64,000 nucleotides of DNA from Periplaneta americana (lineage: Eukaryota; Arthropoda; Insecta; Blattodea; Blattidae), in contig NC_091127.1 of NCBI RefSeq assembly GCF_040183065.1, forward strand, positions 111,804,834-111,868,833, written 5' to 3'. Shown piece by piece: positions 32,295 through 62,608 of the stretch. Within the stretch, counting starts at the first letter, position 1; each line of letters begins with the position of its first letter. The position numbers and the translations under genes were made by a program. The notes under the pieces are model-generated. The model had not been told where the DNA came from. It ran no database searches and saw only the letters and a list, made by a program, of their open reading frames with translations.

Positions 32295-32499
32295 CCTGAA
32301 ATTATGCCCCGTATTTTTGAAACACTCTGTATTATAGTTTTTTGTTACATATAATATGAACTATTCACTCTGGAAATCTGCAAGGCTATTTCACTTCCAC
32401 TCTGTATGTGTGTGTATATGGCTGCACAATGGGCCACAGCAAGCCGGAGCAAGAACCAAATCAGGGTTCAGCCCTCAAAAAGCTAGCCATGTCATGGAT

Positions 32500-32622
32500 T
32501 TTTATTTTATTAGGTTATTTTACGACGCTTTATCAACATCTAGGTTATTTAGCGTCTGAATGATATGAAGGTGATAGTGCCAGTGAAATGAGTCCGGGGT
32601 CCAGCACCGAAAGTTACCCAGC
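32500..32622 (-). mobile_element. SINE family 2, 5'-truncated
   Basis: Only the 3' part (GGTAACTTTCGGTGCTGG ... TAAAATAAAA on the minus strand). Perfect 15-bp duplication AGCCATGTCATGGAT at 32485-32499 and 32623-32637. Confidence 0.95.
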
Positions 32623-33069
32623 AGCCATGTCATGGATAGCGATAGGCTTGCTCCCCTCACAGCACACTTCACCCGAAATTGCAGTCTCCAGATTTTCCAA
32701 GAGTGCAATCGGTTAATTACGCTATTCCTGTTTATGCTGCGATTGGCGATACTGTCCATAGTGTTAGATATTATGTACTGCCAACATATGGATATGAAAA
32801 TACGCTAATGTTCGGCCGTGGTAAGAACCTAAATAAGGTTTGTAGCCTATTTTATATTGTGGAGAGTTTTCTTACTTTTTTTTCCTTGTACAGAAGAGGG
32901 ACCCGAAGGCTTGCACTGCAACCTGAGGCTTATTGTGCTTACTACTCCTATTCTGTGAATGATTGGGTAGCCAAACGGCCACACTCTTGTATAAGTAGGT
33001 ACATCACGCTGCACTGTGAACTTACTTAACCTAGGCTATTATATGAATAATGATGACATGTGAATTAAT

Positions 33070-33215
33070 GATGGTGAAATGAGTCCAAGGTCCAACGCCG
33101 GAAATTACCCAGCAATTCTGCTTCAATTGGTTGAGGAAAAACCCTAATCAGGATTTGAACCCGGGCCCGCTAGTTTCACGGCCAGACACGCTAACCATTA
33201 CTCCATAGCGGTGGA
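33070..33215 (-). mobile_element. SINE family 2, internally deleted
   Basis: tRNA-like head with GGGTTCAAATCC B box and body fragments (GGGTAATTTCCGG), missing the 3' end. Confidence 0.8.
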
Positions 33216-36200
33216 CTCTTCTCACCCTTAGTGAGATTTACCGTGAACAATTTTTTTATTTCAATATACAGTAAGACATACGGAATTTCTGTGGATGAAC
33301 TCGTACTCATCCTCCACGAACAAATGTCCTTATCTTGTGCATGATTCGAACCTACGATTGTGAAGTTTTCGCACATCGATAAGTTATGGAACTTCGTTTT
33401 CTTACGGTAGTCATACGTGTGCTGGTTACACTTATTTTTCTAGGAATTCTCGAAAGGGAAGTTTGAAAGTGTGTAAACAGAAAGTTTGTCACTGACAGTC
33501 TGCGAAAGTGTTTACAATAAAGTTTTGTACCTAATTCATAAGTGATGTTAAAATTACATGTTTGAAAGTAAGCTTTTGAGTGTTTCGAAGTTGCGCTTCA
33601 AAAGTCAGATTTGCAGATTTGAGAAATGTTCTTGCACAACCATTATAGAGATTCTTACTGTAACTACAGTATTATAATTATAATCCAGCAGCATAAATGG
33701 AAGTGCATGGTCAACACAGTACAACCTCTTGCGTTTATTAAATACTAAGAAAACTGCTCTACAGACTCCAGACATGAGAAATGATTAAGAGAAATAAATT
33801 AAGAATTCTTGCAATTGAAATGAACATGTTGCATAGTAGATGTCATACAGGAAATTAAAATTGTAATGACCTGTAGGAAGGAATATCATGTAACTCCAAA
33901 TTATATGGGAAAGGAAGCAACCCAAGAGGAGAGAGAAAAAAAAAAAGAAGAAACTAGTGCGAGATTGGAATGTAATGAAAGCTATGAAAGAAGTTTAATA
34001 AAAACAATAAATGACGAGTAAAACAGAATGGCATTTGAGATTCGAGACACAGTCATTATGGCCATACAATATAGTTTCAAAAAAGAGCCAATTATGAACG
34101 ATAATGAATATTGAAAACGAACGAGACTGGCTGCCCTAGATCTGTTTCGATTCTCCAAATTTCACCTCTGTGGTCCCTTCAGGACTTAGATGTGTGTCTC
34201 GACCAATATACCGAGTAGGCCTACCACTTATTTTTGTTTCTGCTAAATGTTGACATCTATAATAGTGTAATAGTTTGTAACCAATTGAATTAGCAGTTTA
34301 GCACACAGAGGATTTAATACCGCGAATTTGAATCTGTATTTTTCTGAAAGTCATTACCACCATTCTTCATTAACAGCCAGAATATGAAGTTTTCATGCGA
34401 CTCATTAAACAAATTCGACATTGTTTATAGTTAAGGCTACAGAATGACCAACAAACATGTTGATGACATGTTAACTAACACAACTACTTTAGAAACTTTA
34501 CAATAATTATGTGAAATTCAGATACACATGAGCTAATATCTGATTCTTCCTACATTTCTTATATGGAAGGAAATTTCTGGTCTGCCATTACACAATATAA
34601 AGACTTGAAAAGACCTAGGTAATTTAAGATGGAGACCGATGATTATGATTATGACGACGTTTATGATTATATCGTCGTTGTTCCTGCAATAATTCCTATG
34701 TGACATATTTATCGATTTTCAGATTTTTACTCTATTAAATAACTTAAATGGTGATACAGCAAATAATAAAATCTCCTATATGTAATTATATTTCTTTCTT
34801 TCGAAAATGTAAGAATTCACAATCTCCTATGTACCACTGCTATAGAATGAATAAATGTGTTTTTTCTTCCTACTTAAAAATTTTATATTTTGCACATAGG
34901 AATTATTGCAGGGACAACGAGGATATATTATGTCAATGATGTAATGAGGGACAAGAAGTTAGTGTTATTCACATATTATAGAAACAGAGGAAGAGTAGTG
35001 TTGCCAAATTTTCATAAGCATCAGTAGTAATTTGTTTGCAATGTTGTTACATATAGAAATTTTAAAATATAAACAAATTTTTATGTATTCACAGTTATGT
35101 ATTGGCCAGCGATTTTGTTTACAGTTCATGCGAAGTAGCTTTTGCCATGAAGAATTCATTTACACACATATTCTATTTATACAAATAAATATTGTATAGG
35201 CCTAGTTGCGGAAAAAAATAATGATTACTAGTCCTTGTTCAAATTTGGCAACCATATTCTTTCCTCTTTTATGTAATGTGGGGGTATTAGTAACAGCTTG
35301 TGACGTAAATTATTTCAATTAATGGAAGCTATCTTTAGAAAGAGAACAAGTTTCATGGAGGAAAATTCCAGAGCGACTTTCTTTATGTTATTTAAACAGC
35401 AGAATTTAGCAAATTCATTGGAATAATGACTACCGCATTATACTTGTATTACAATTTATGTAACGGATAATATTGAATCTCTAGCGAATACTATAACTTC
35501 CAGTGCATATTTATGTGCTACTTATGTATTTATTTTTCATTCAAATTGAAACTATAATAATGAACAGAACGTACATTTACACGGAATATATTATATAAAA
35601 ATGTTTTATTTCTTCATTTTAGCTATGTTTATTACATACAGCATGATTCATAAATATTTCACACCCATAAAAATGATAACTTACTTTCTGTTTGAAGTTC
35701 TTGTAGAGAAGCTTTGAATCACAATTAATATTTTCATTTCACAACACATTCCTTCATTCTTATTCAACACACAATTAAAATATAATCTCTTCAAGTTCAC
35801 TTAATTAAGAAATGCAATAAAATACAGTATTTTAAAGCTAGACAATTTTCTTTAAGGAAAATGGGCTGTGCCATTTTAAATTTTATCTCACGTTTACTCT
35901 TTTCAAGCATTCTTGGCAAGATTCGTGATATTTATTAGGTTTTTCGGTCTCTGGTTTCTTCAACACTCGTCTGTAGAATACCACATTGTCCACACACACA
36001 ATATTACATTTATCTACCTTCTTTTGTCTTCCTTCTTCAACTAGGGTATGATGGCAACATATCACGTTATCAGACTATTAATGAGATAATACCATGGTGT
36101 GTATATTTTTTATCTCGTAAATTACAATAGATCTGCTTGGAATATCGAGTTAGAGTGTAGTTTTAATTCTCTTATGTAACATTTCCTCCTCACACCTTCC

Positions 36201-36899
36201 AAGAAAAAAAATCACCTAAAAATATGTCACATTAGAATATGACCCACATGAACATTAAGAAATTAAGTATAAAATTGAAAAATACTGATTGTTTAATAAC
36301 TGGAGTCCAACATTTTTACGAGAATAAAAGCCAAATTATTAATCTGTCCTCACGTGAACAATAATGATAATACAGATATATAAATGTACAAATTCTGTAT
36401 GAGCACTTTTATAATATTCTTATAATATATAGTAATGTTTAGGCACTTCTAATCATCAAACAAGTAAACTCATACCTACTAAAATACGTTCACAATTACA
36501 ATGTATTAATGTTATCTTCTCTGAAATACAGAAGGAAGATGCAAAAGTACTTATGGTAGCAGTATAAGTCACATCGTGCACTACAGGTCGAATCTCGTCC
36601 AACAGCTCCAATTTACCAGGAATAATTAAGCTCATGAATCATGGAAGCCAGTAAAACAACATGCAATTAAGTACTGGCGCTGTCATTCAGAAATCTCCCG
36701 CAAATTGATGTACGGGGTGATCCCTTCAAAATGAAAAATTCAAAAAGAAGGAAGGGTGGGTTTCTTGAAAATGTCGCATACTGCGTACGCATCTCAATCC
36801 TGATCTCTGTGACAAGAAGAGAATAATACTCTGCAGCAGGAATTCTCGACTGAGCTCATGAGGTCCCTGAGGTCATGGTCATTGCTGTTTAGGCTGCTG
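33216..36899. other. 3.7 kb between MPC2-side repeats and SLC22 gene, nothing recognised
   Basis: AT-rich, no inverted repeats, tRNA heads or domain-bearing frames were seen. The part next to 36899 is the 3' UTR side of the SLC22-like gene. A 60-codon minus frame at 35883-36065 has no recognisable domain. Confidence 0.4.
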
Positions 36900-54551
<17,652 letters not shown>

Positions 54552-54785
54552 CTATGAACAATAAAGCGGTGCAATTGCATGTCAATATAACTTACTTCAT
54601 TATTATACATTTTATATATTAACTAAAATAACAGCTGGTTTATGAAAATTCACAAGGTACATTCTTCCATATTGATTTCTCCTTATTAGTTCACATGTCT
54701 TGTTCTCCATGAGAATAATCTTATCATTCAGTTTGAAAGAGAAATCAGCAGAAACTAACATTAACGACCGATTACTTACACTGCT

Positions 54786-55018
54786 AAGTCTTGGTTTTTC
54801 TGAATCGACGCATGCGACGTGCGAGGCTCGCCTCGCACAAATCCGGGCTACACGAGAGATAGTGAATGGTTTCTATGGCTACGAGGTGCGCAGACCTCGC
54901 ATCTCGTAGTTATAGAAACCACTCGCTATCTCTCATGTAGTCCGGATTTGTGCGAGGCGGGCCTCGCACGTCACGTCGCACATCGCATGCGTCGGTTCAG
55001 AAAAAAACAAGGCTTATG
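54786..55018. repeat. CpG-rich long palindrome upstream of SLC22 exon A
   Basis: Two arms of about 105 bp pair almost perfectly (AAGTCTTGGTTTTTCTGAA ... inverse CAGAAAAAAACAAGGCTT), loop near GAGGTGCGCAGACCTC. GC- and CpG-rich in an AT-rich neighbourhood. No target duplication was identified. Confidence 0.85.
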
Positions 55019-55984
55019 AGGAACTTAAGTTTCTTTGTTCGAATAAATTCGTCCTGATTTTGGATGGTTGGTGCACGTAGATATTTGCGTTTTGCCAATA
55101 TCGCTAGTCCCAAAGAAAAGTGACAACTGAAAAAATGCAAATTTTAGTTTTGTGTGGAAATTAATAGCAGACAGCCACTATTATTTACAGGAAAAGTTTA
55201 TAATTCAATGTAGAATACTGGCCACAAGCAAGGTCTAGTGCCACTTTTCTTCTAGTAAGGGAATGAAGCCGTTGTTGAAGGATCATGTCATGTAGAGTTA
55301 CAGCGTAAGCATTAAGTTAAGTGTGCGTGTTTCAACAAGAAAGATAACAAGTATAAATTGAGTTTTATGGTAATCTTTTTTGGAGAAAAACGTCACTCTT
55401 TATTTGAGACTTTGTCTGTAATAAAGTGAACATTTTTATTAATCGTATTATTTAAAAAAAGTAACAGTTTTTGTGGTAAGGTGACAATTATTTTAATATA
55501 ATTTAATATTATTTTTAATACTTCCATATTATTTTAAAATTATGTCGCTTTTTACCATTTTGCATGGATTAAGTTAATTTCTTACCAAGTTTTTTGTCGC
55601 TATTATTTTTCTGAGTAAACAATTTTTAACCATGAAATTTTGAACTGTGAGAGTTTTCGATTGACTAATTGCTTCTCTATCACGGAATGAGCATATCTGT
55701 ACAAAATAAAATTAGCCTACATACTCGTCAGAAAGTTGTGTGGCAGAAAAAGATGAGCATTTATACGTAAATCCCTTGTACGAAAAGCAATATTGAAGTT
55801 AGTGGATAAGTTTAATAAAACAGAAGACGTCATGTGTTTACAAAAGACAATCTTGATTAATTAGAAGCTACTTTAGAACGTAGTCCTCGAAAATCTTCTT
55901 TCTACAATTAATCTTATTTACTTATTGTCTATTGTGGAGAGATTATAAATGTGGCATAAGTGTTAAATAAAAATAACAATTAGT
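55019..55984. other. Intergenic or SLC22 5' intron DNA, nothing recognised
   Basis: AT-rich, no frames with domain signals. The missing SLC22 first exon was looked for on the minus strand here and not found. Confidence 0.35.
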
Positions 55985-56157
55985 CTTAGAAAAAAGTTTT
56001 GTTGCACAGATACTTTGCTAAGTCTCAGAAATGAGGCAGTGCGCATGATCAGAGGACGAGCTACCTAGTTCACAAGAGAACGACTAGCTGAGGTAATAAA
56101 ATTAGTTTTGTTTCATTTCTGGGACTTAAGTATCTGTGCGACAAAACGTTTTTCTAA
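55985..56157. repeat. Foldback/MITE
   Basis: CTTAGAAAAAAGTTTTGTTG...CACAGATACTT and its inverse with about 90% pairing over about 50 bp per arm. Confidence 0.75.
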
Positions 56158-56725
56158 GATTGTACGTCTTCAAGACGAATACGACAACGCAGTGAATATC
56201 TCACCAGTCACCATTGCACCACTTTAATGAAATCTCACTCACGACTACTCAACATAACTGTCCTATTTGAAAAATAGTGGGTATATTTATGACGATTTGA
56301 AGACTGACTCAGACATTGCTTTCAGCAATGTGCTCAAGGACGAATAAGCGAAGTGAAAAATTTAAAGTGTCTTACAAGATTTCCTATGCGGAACAGAATT
56401 TCAGCATATATGTTTAGAACAATAGAAGAAATAAGTAAAGTACATCAGCAACATTTTTGGCAATATTGTTTTCAGAGCAGCGTACCAAAGAAAACGAGTA
56501 ATTCAGAACAAAAAGCAGGGTTTACTGTCACTATTAAAAAAATGTATTCCAAACATGTATTTACCTATATTATATAAGGACCTCGCCGTCCTCCATTAAC
56601 GTTAATAAATAATTATAATGATCTGTAACTTTGTACTCATTTTTCATTATGTACCAAGTGATTACACTGATTACCTATGTAAGCATTTCAAGTTCATTAA
56701 AATTAACATTTGATTGTGTGTTGTA

Positions 56726-56758
<33 letters not shown>

Positions 56759-56862
56759 TCCAAAACTATATAATAATATAATATTATTTTAACTAATGGC
56801 GGGTACTACGTGACTGACATCATTCACCCATGTGATATGTAGACCAATTTACCAATAGAGTC

Positions 56863-57075
56863 GTTGCCCAGGGTGCGTCTCGCGATGAGACGAGATGATT
56901 ATGGAGATTTGTTGGGATGCCACAGGGGAACCGGACTTCCGGGAGAAAACCCCTGCGTTACCTGGACCACGGGCTTGCCCAACACAAATTCTAAATCGGG
57001 GGTACACCGGGGATCGAAGCCAGGTCCACAGGATTATAAGTCCAGCGCTTTAGCCACTAGACCACCATGGCGGCT
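56863..57075 (-). mobile_element. tRNA-derived SINE (family 5)
   Basis: Minus strand head GGTGGTCTAGTGGCTAAAGC with GGCTTCGATCCCCGG B box, then a body containing GGTTTTCTCCCGGAAGTCC. Confidence 0.75.
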
Positions 57076-57591
57076 GATTTATAATATATTTTATAGTAAA
57101 GGTGACACAAGTACAAATAAGGGATGAAAATTAGGCCTATACCTTTCAGGAGATGATATTCAAGTTAGCTATGCTCAAAACAATGGCTTCCTTACAAAGT
57201 GTGCGTGAAGTACACTTTTTACCATGAGAGGAAAGTAGATGTCTGGCTTCATAATTTTGCTCAGTACAAATTTACGAACATTACCTTTTTTTAAATTTAT
57301 TCTCCCGAAAATTCGCATTCTTTGAGTTGTGTCGCTTCCTTCCGGTCTAGTGATTAGAATATTTTCGTTACTTATGTCACTTCCTGCCCTAGCTTCTAAA
57401 CAAGTAACGTCTTGACACTTAAAGCCACTTCCATCTAAACGAATACCTTATGTACCTACTTTGTTGTAATTGCTATTTTTAGATTCCAAAACGTCTTAAA
57501 TCTAGAGTAATTATCGATTTAAGAGACAATTCTTTAGAAAATAATTTATTATCACTCTGAATAAAGTACTTTTGGGGAAATAATATTTAAC

Positions 57592-57850
57592 TAGCCACCG
57601 GCGTAACTCAAGTCTGTTAAGGCGCTTGCCTTACGAGCCGGAGTTGCGTTCGGGCGCGGGTTCGATTTCCGCTTGGATTGATTACCTGATTGGGGTTTTT
57701 CAGAAGTTTTCCCCAACCGTAAGGCAAATGTCAGATAATCTATGGTCAATCCTCGGCCTCATCTCGCCAAATACCATTTCGCTATCAATGATTCCATCGA
57801 CGCTAAATAACCTAGCAGTTGATACAGCATCGTTAAATAACTAATTAAAA
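57592..57850 (+). mobile_element. SINE family 1, full length
   Basis: Head GGCGCTTGCCTTACGAGCC, B box GGTTCGATTTCC, body GATTACCTGATTGGG to CGTTAAATAACTAATTAAA. Confidence 0.9.
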
Positions 57851-58944
57851 ATACCTACACATTTTCTTACGCAGGAAAAAATAAAGTAAGATTCCATTTT
57901 GGGTAAATCGTCGTTTTGTCTCATTTTGGCTCAAATTTTAGAATATTCTAATACTGATGTTTGAGTAAAAATTATACTTCATGTGCATACTTTCTAGATA
58001 AATGAATTTATATGAAATATATCGATCCACTAGTTAGAAACAACAACTGTATACAAACGCATACAGGTCATGCGAAAAACCACTTCTTCGGTACGAGTTG
58101 CGGTGAGTACGTGTACTTTAATGAAAATGTCGAATTCATTTTTGCAGCATTACGATACTTTATCTGTACTTCGTACAAGGAGACAGTAAACATGTTTTGA
58201 CATCCTTTCAAAATGTCTGTTACGCGACGTTCTAGGAATAGGCACTTCAGTGATCGAATGGTTATACAAGAGAAACATTTATTGAAATGTTTACGAGCTA
58301 CAAGAAGTGACGAAGACTGCAGTAGACTACGTACTTTCTAACCATCCGGTATACTGGTCCACGATTCAGGAAAAAATTGCATTCAGTAAAGTTACAAATA
58401 TTTTCTTGGCAGACTGTGATCTTGGCTACGTTCCTAAATTTAAAAGATCGCTAGAAACGCAGACGTAAGTCTGTTATTTTGCTGAAAGTAATTTCCTTGA
58501 AAACACGCTACTGAAAAATCCTTCATCACATCAAGTACAGTAATACACTAAAACAAATAACCCTAAGCGTTTCAACTTCCTTAGAACGTTGTAGACTGCT
58601 ACAATAATCACAATAATAGTAATAGTCACTGGATTAATGAACAGTTACATCTTGTATTAAAGTGACAAAACATGTAACCACTTCATTTTTTATTTTCTTA
58701 TTTGTATTCATTTATTATTAAAATAAGCATCAATCAAAATTTGTGATTTAGGTCTATAGCCTGTTCCAGTTCAACAGTCCCGAGTAGAGCCTTTCAAGTC
58801 TTATTAATTCTCTGATTTGTACTACCATGCTAATTTTTTATATCTGCTGTTTTTTTTCATGAAAATATTAAAACATTGTAGTGTATGTGTAAGATTATTC
58901 TATAGTAAGTTCCCAATTTGAAATGGCTGTATCTTCTGTGCGCA
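57851..58944. other. No feature recognised
   Basis: No tRNA-like head or inverted repeat. A 62-codon plus frame at 58012-58200 has no known motif. Confidence 0.35.
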
Positions 58945-58948
58945 TTAA

Positions 58949-59660
58949 GGGGTTAGGTACAGCTTACAGCAGTAAAATTTTGGAAATATTCATTTTTTTC
59001 CCTACATTACTGTATCTTGTACAATAACGAAAATTACTACGTGTAAAGCACTGTCCTTCTGCTATAAGAAAAAAATATTTTTACAATAAAAAAATTATTT
59101 ACATTTTTTTCCTTCAAAATTCAGTTCACTGTGCAGTGATAAAGCGTTTCCCACATAACTCAAAAACTATCCAACATCGTGATGAAATTTTTTGTGTGTA
59201 TTTATGCATGTCATATCTACAATATGATGCAAGATCACTTCTCTACCTTTGATAGATTGATAAAAAATAAATTAATTTAAAAAATGGTCAAATATCAGTA
59301 TTTTATTCTAACACAAAATAAAAAAAAAATTATTTATTAAGGAATGTAGTTGAAAGAGCATGATATTGTAAACATGAGTTTCAGCAATAAAATAAAAGAG
59401 AGAAAACATGAAAAAATTAACAAGTTTATGAGTTATGAGGGAAAAGCTTCATTACTGCACAGTAAACTGCCAACATTTTGAATTCTGAAATATATAATTT
59501 TTTTTAAATCGTAAAAATATATATATATATTTTTTTTTTCATATAGCAGAAGGACAGTATTTTACACATCCAATTTTCATTATTGTACAAGATAGAGTAA
59601 TGGAGGAAAAAATATTGAATATTTCCAAAACTTTTATTGCTGTAAGCTGTACCTAACCCC
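58949..59660. mobile_element. 712-bp TTAA-flanked MITE with long inverted ends
   Basis: Starts GGGGTTAGGTACAGCTTACA and ends in its inverse, flanked by TTAA (58945-58948, 59661-59664). Inverted similarity extends about 170 bp inward. No coding sequence. piggyBac/Kolobok-type duplication. Confidence 0.9.
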
Positions 59661-59689
59661 TTAAGAGTTTGGTTTCATATAAATACCAT

Positions 59690-60370
59690 GATGTTCTATA
59701 AGAATTGGCTTTTTTATGATATGCATTTCGTTGCTATAGTAACAGTGTCACCCTTGTATAAACAGTTGTGATTAAGAATACAGACAGCAATAATTTTTAC
59801 AATGGTTTTGTCTTTACGAGCTCTTATTGGCCTCGTTCAGTGCCATTACGAATGCAATAGACAATATCCCAATGCATTGAGAAGATTTCGAACACTACAA
59901 GGATTGTGCAAAATCATTTCGTAATCTGGTGAACAAATTTGAAGGAACTGGTTCAGTTACCGATAAAAATCGATCGGGTAGACCGAAATTAGTAGAAGAC
60001 GAGGTGACTGCGGCTCTAGTTTTACAAGAAGTCCAGGAAGTTCATAAAAATGCTGCATTTATAATGTTTGTAGTGCTAATAAAGTTGCAAAGTGTTTGGA
60101 GATGAGTTATCTAACAGTGTGGCGAATTCTGAGAAGACAACTTCGGCTCTATCCCTATAAAATGAAAATGCAGTTTGAACTCAAAGATCAGAAGCAGATT
60201 CGTGTCACTTTTGCTTTGCAAATGTTAGCATTGAACGAAACAAAACCATTGTAAAAATATTACTACCTGTATTCTTAACCACAATATAGGCCCACAAGTG
60301 TAACACAGTTACCACAGCAACGAACTGCATATCGAAAAAAAAAAAAGCCTTCTAATCCATAAGAGTAGGC
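59690..60370 (+). mobile_element. Internally deleted Tc1/mariner element with ~110-bp inverted repeats
   Basis: GGCTTTTTTATGATATGCAT...TTAAGAATACAG...TTTTTACAATG at 59705-59804 matches the inverse of 60252-60355. The arms continue weakly outwards, so exact ends are approximate. The interior keeps only the transposase N-terminus. Confidence 0.85.
59802..60255 (+). pseudogene. Mariner-like transposase helix-turn-helix remnant
   Basis: MVLSLRALIGLVQCHYECN, LVNKFEGTGSVTDKNRSGRP, ALVLQEVQEVHKNA, YLTVWRILRRQLRLYPYKM in shifting frames. This is the paired HTH part and GRPR-like linker of mariner transposases. The DDE domain is gone. Confidence 0.8.
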
Positions 60371-61110
60371 CTATTTATATGGAATCAAGCCGTTAATATC
60401 GAAGATATAGCTATTTCATACTGGGAACTTACTTTAGAATAACCTAATATATAAATATAACATATCACTTAGACTTTAGAGTGTTCGCTCTTCAATTCAG
60501 TTGATATTTTCGTTTTTATAACCGATATACAAAAGTTCATCCATTCACATTACAATATAATTTCGATTGGCTTTTCAAAATCGGTTTGTTGTCAACTCTG
60601 TATGTACTTTCATTCATGTGGGAATGGGAATGACTGCCATAATATTAAAATATTTCATCAGTTACGGTTTTGTTCTTTTTCGGCTTTTTGTTGTAAAATA
60701 TTTCAGCATCAGATACGCTGCAGGTATGTTGCGGTCGTCCTAATTTTTATTGAGATTCTTTAGAGAGATCCATTCACTAGTCAATATCGGATACACTGCA
60801 GATGTGTTGCAGCTTGCCCTCATATTTTCCGACAGGCCTCTGTGGTTTCATTAACATCAGACGATGTCATACAGAAGACCACAGACAGGCCTATTTGTCA
60901 TCAAATTGACGATCTTTGTTTGAAGGATAACTCACAGGTCATTTTGCTTGTAGACTGCTTAAAAGTGTCATTAAGTCAGACATAGGATCCTAAACTTTAT
61001 TTCCCTTTCAATGGAATTTTCAAACACAACACTCTAGGCTGCGTTTGAAGCCGCTAACTTCGGATCTAATTCGGATGTAAATGAAAATTATTAGCCATTA
61101 GACCACTATG

Positions 61111-61403
61111 GTAAAGGTAAAGGTATCCCCGTAGCATGCCATGAAGGCACTTGAGGGGCATGGAGGTACAGCCCCATGCTTTCCTTGACCTCGGCACTAG
61201 AATGAGATGGTGTGGTCGGCACCACGCTCTGACCGCCTTTTACCCCCGGGAAAGACCCGGTACTCAATTGTATAGGAGCTGAGTGAACCTCGGGGCCGTT
61301 CTGAAAGTTTGGCAACGAGAAAAAATCCTGTCACCACCTGGGATCGAACCCCGGACCTTCCAGTCCGTAGCCAGCTGCTCTACCAACTGAGCTACTCGGC
61401 CGC
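61111..61403 (-). mobile_element. tRNA-derived SINE (family 6) with 16-bp target duplication
   Basis: Minus strand head GGCCGAGTAGCTCAGTTGGT, B box GGGGTTCGATCCC, tail TACCTTTACCTTTACC. Perfect duplication CCATTAGACCACTATG at 61095-61110 and 61404-61419. Confidence 0.95.
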
Positions 61404-61419
61404 CCATTAGACCACTATG

Positions 61420-62600
61420 TGCAATAATTAAATGGGATATTATGTTTTTTTTTTTTTTTCATCCTCAGTTAATTCGAGGCATGCAAAGGCTATTGTCCCC
61501 ATGACAATCGTGTGATTATTGCGTATTGATTTGCGTCTCGTTCAAATTACAACATGGTCTCATAACCTGGCGCGGGATTCAGTCCCGCACACTCCTCCGG
61601 GAGTTGGAGCGTTCGAATCCGGCTTTTGGTGAAAATAAGGAAATGATTAATTGCCGTGTCCTTCCTTCCCTCCCTTCCTCGCCCTCATATCGGCTGCGTA
61701 TTTCTGGAAAATATGCGTTCAAGGTGGCCAAGTACAGTCGGATCAGAATCACGCAGCGAGTTCCATGCTACTATTTTTCGACGAACAGATAAGCTTACAC
61801 TCCTTGAGTTTACGTATCAACTGAAGAGCTCTGTTGAGGTTATTCAGTGTAAATGATGCATATGATATCCTGGAGTAACTGAGGATACATTAACAAGACC
61901 CCAAAGTTGAAGACTATGCTGGTTTGTTCGACAGATCTCATACAATAATATTAAAATTTGTATAACATCTATGCAAGAATCTTTGTAGGTATCTTCAAAC
62001 TCTTTCGTGAAGTTTATCCTTTGGTTAATGTTTCCGTAAGTTAAGTTAATCATCACCGAAGAGTTATGTCCCAGAAAAACCAAGGCTTAATTTATTAAGC
62101 ATTACGACTCTGGCGAGTTGTATCGCAGTTAGCGATTTTATTTGGGCTACGGTCCCACATCTTCTGCAGTATTACTGTATCAAGCGAACTACAATTCCCG
62201 AGGGAATATTTCACTAGGATATCTCACTGGAGTCCCTGTGCTGTTATTGTCTTAATCACGTTACACTAGGGTTATTTTTTTTTTTTTAATCTTGTTAAAT
62301 TCTCCTGGCAAGGCTCCATCTCAGTGGGGTTAAGGTCCCGGTAGAGTAACGTCTCATTCATTTTTCACCAATTTACGTCCGTACTCGATGGATTTTTGTC
62401 ACGATTCATAACGTTTCATCAGGTTAAGGTTACGTTTTACAAGAAAGGGATATGCTTTTGAAATCACCGATCTTGACGATTATTTTAGGTAGTATAAAAA
62501 GCGAAATTATGCAATGCTCAAAGATTTCCGAGTTGTTAGCACAGACAGCTGTAGTCTCCACGTGCGTTACTTCCTCCACTTCCCGCCATGCAGCTTAATA
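61420..62600. other. Intergenic DNA, one possible old tRNA-like repeat
   Basis: Around 61560-61625 CCGCACACTCCTCCGGGAG and GCGTTCGAATCCGG look like a degraded tRNA-like head. Nothing else is recognised. Confidence 0.3.
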
Positions 62601-62608
62601 AGCAGATG

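Larger units (their letters stand above)
31037..32329 (-). mobile_element. Tc1/mariner-like transposon with truncated transposase
   Basis: Terminal inverted repeats CAGGGTGTTTAAAAAATACG and, reversed, CAGAGTGTTTCAAAAATACG, both continuing GGGCATAATTT. TA on the right flank, AA on the left. The sister MITE at 41.4 kb confirms the insertion site. It is split by a 178-bp hAT MITE at 32117-32294. Confidence 0.9.
29233..32404. mobile_element. Tc1/mariner-type MITE split by nested transposons
   Basis: Ends GGGTGGGAGTGAAATAACC and, reversed, CAGAGTGGAAGTGAAATAGC, with TA at both flanks. The uninterrupted sister copy is at 41412-41982 (571 bp) and shows where two transposons entered: a hAT at 29334-30687 and a mariner at 31037-32329. 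Confidence 0.85.
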
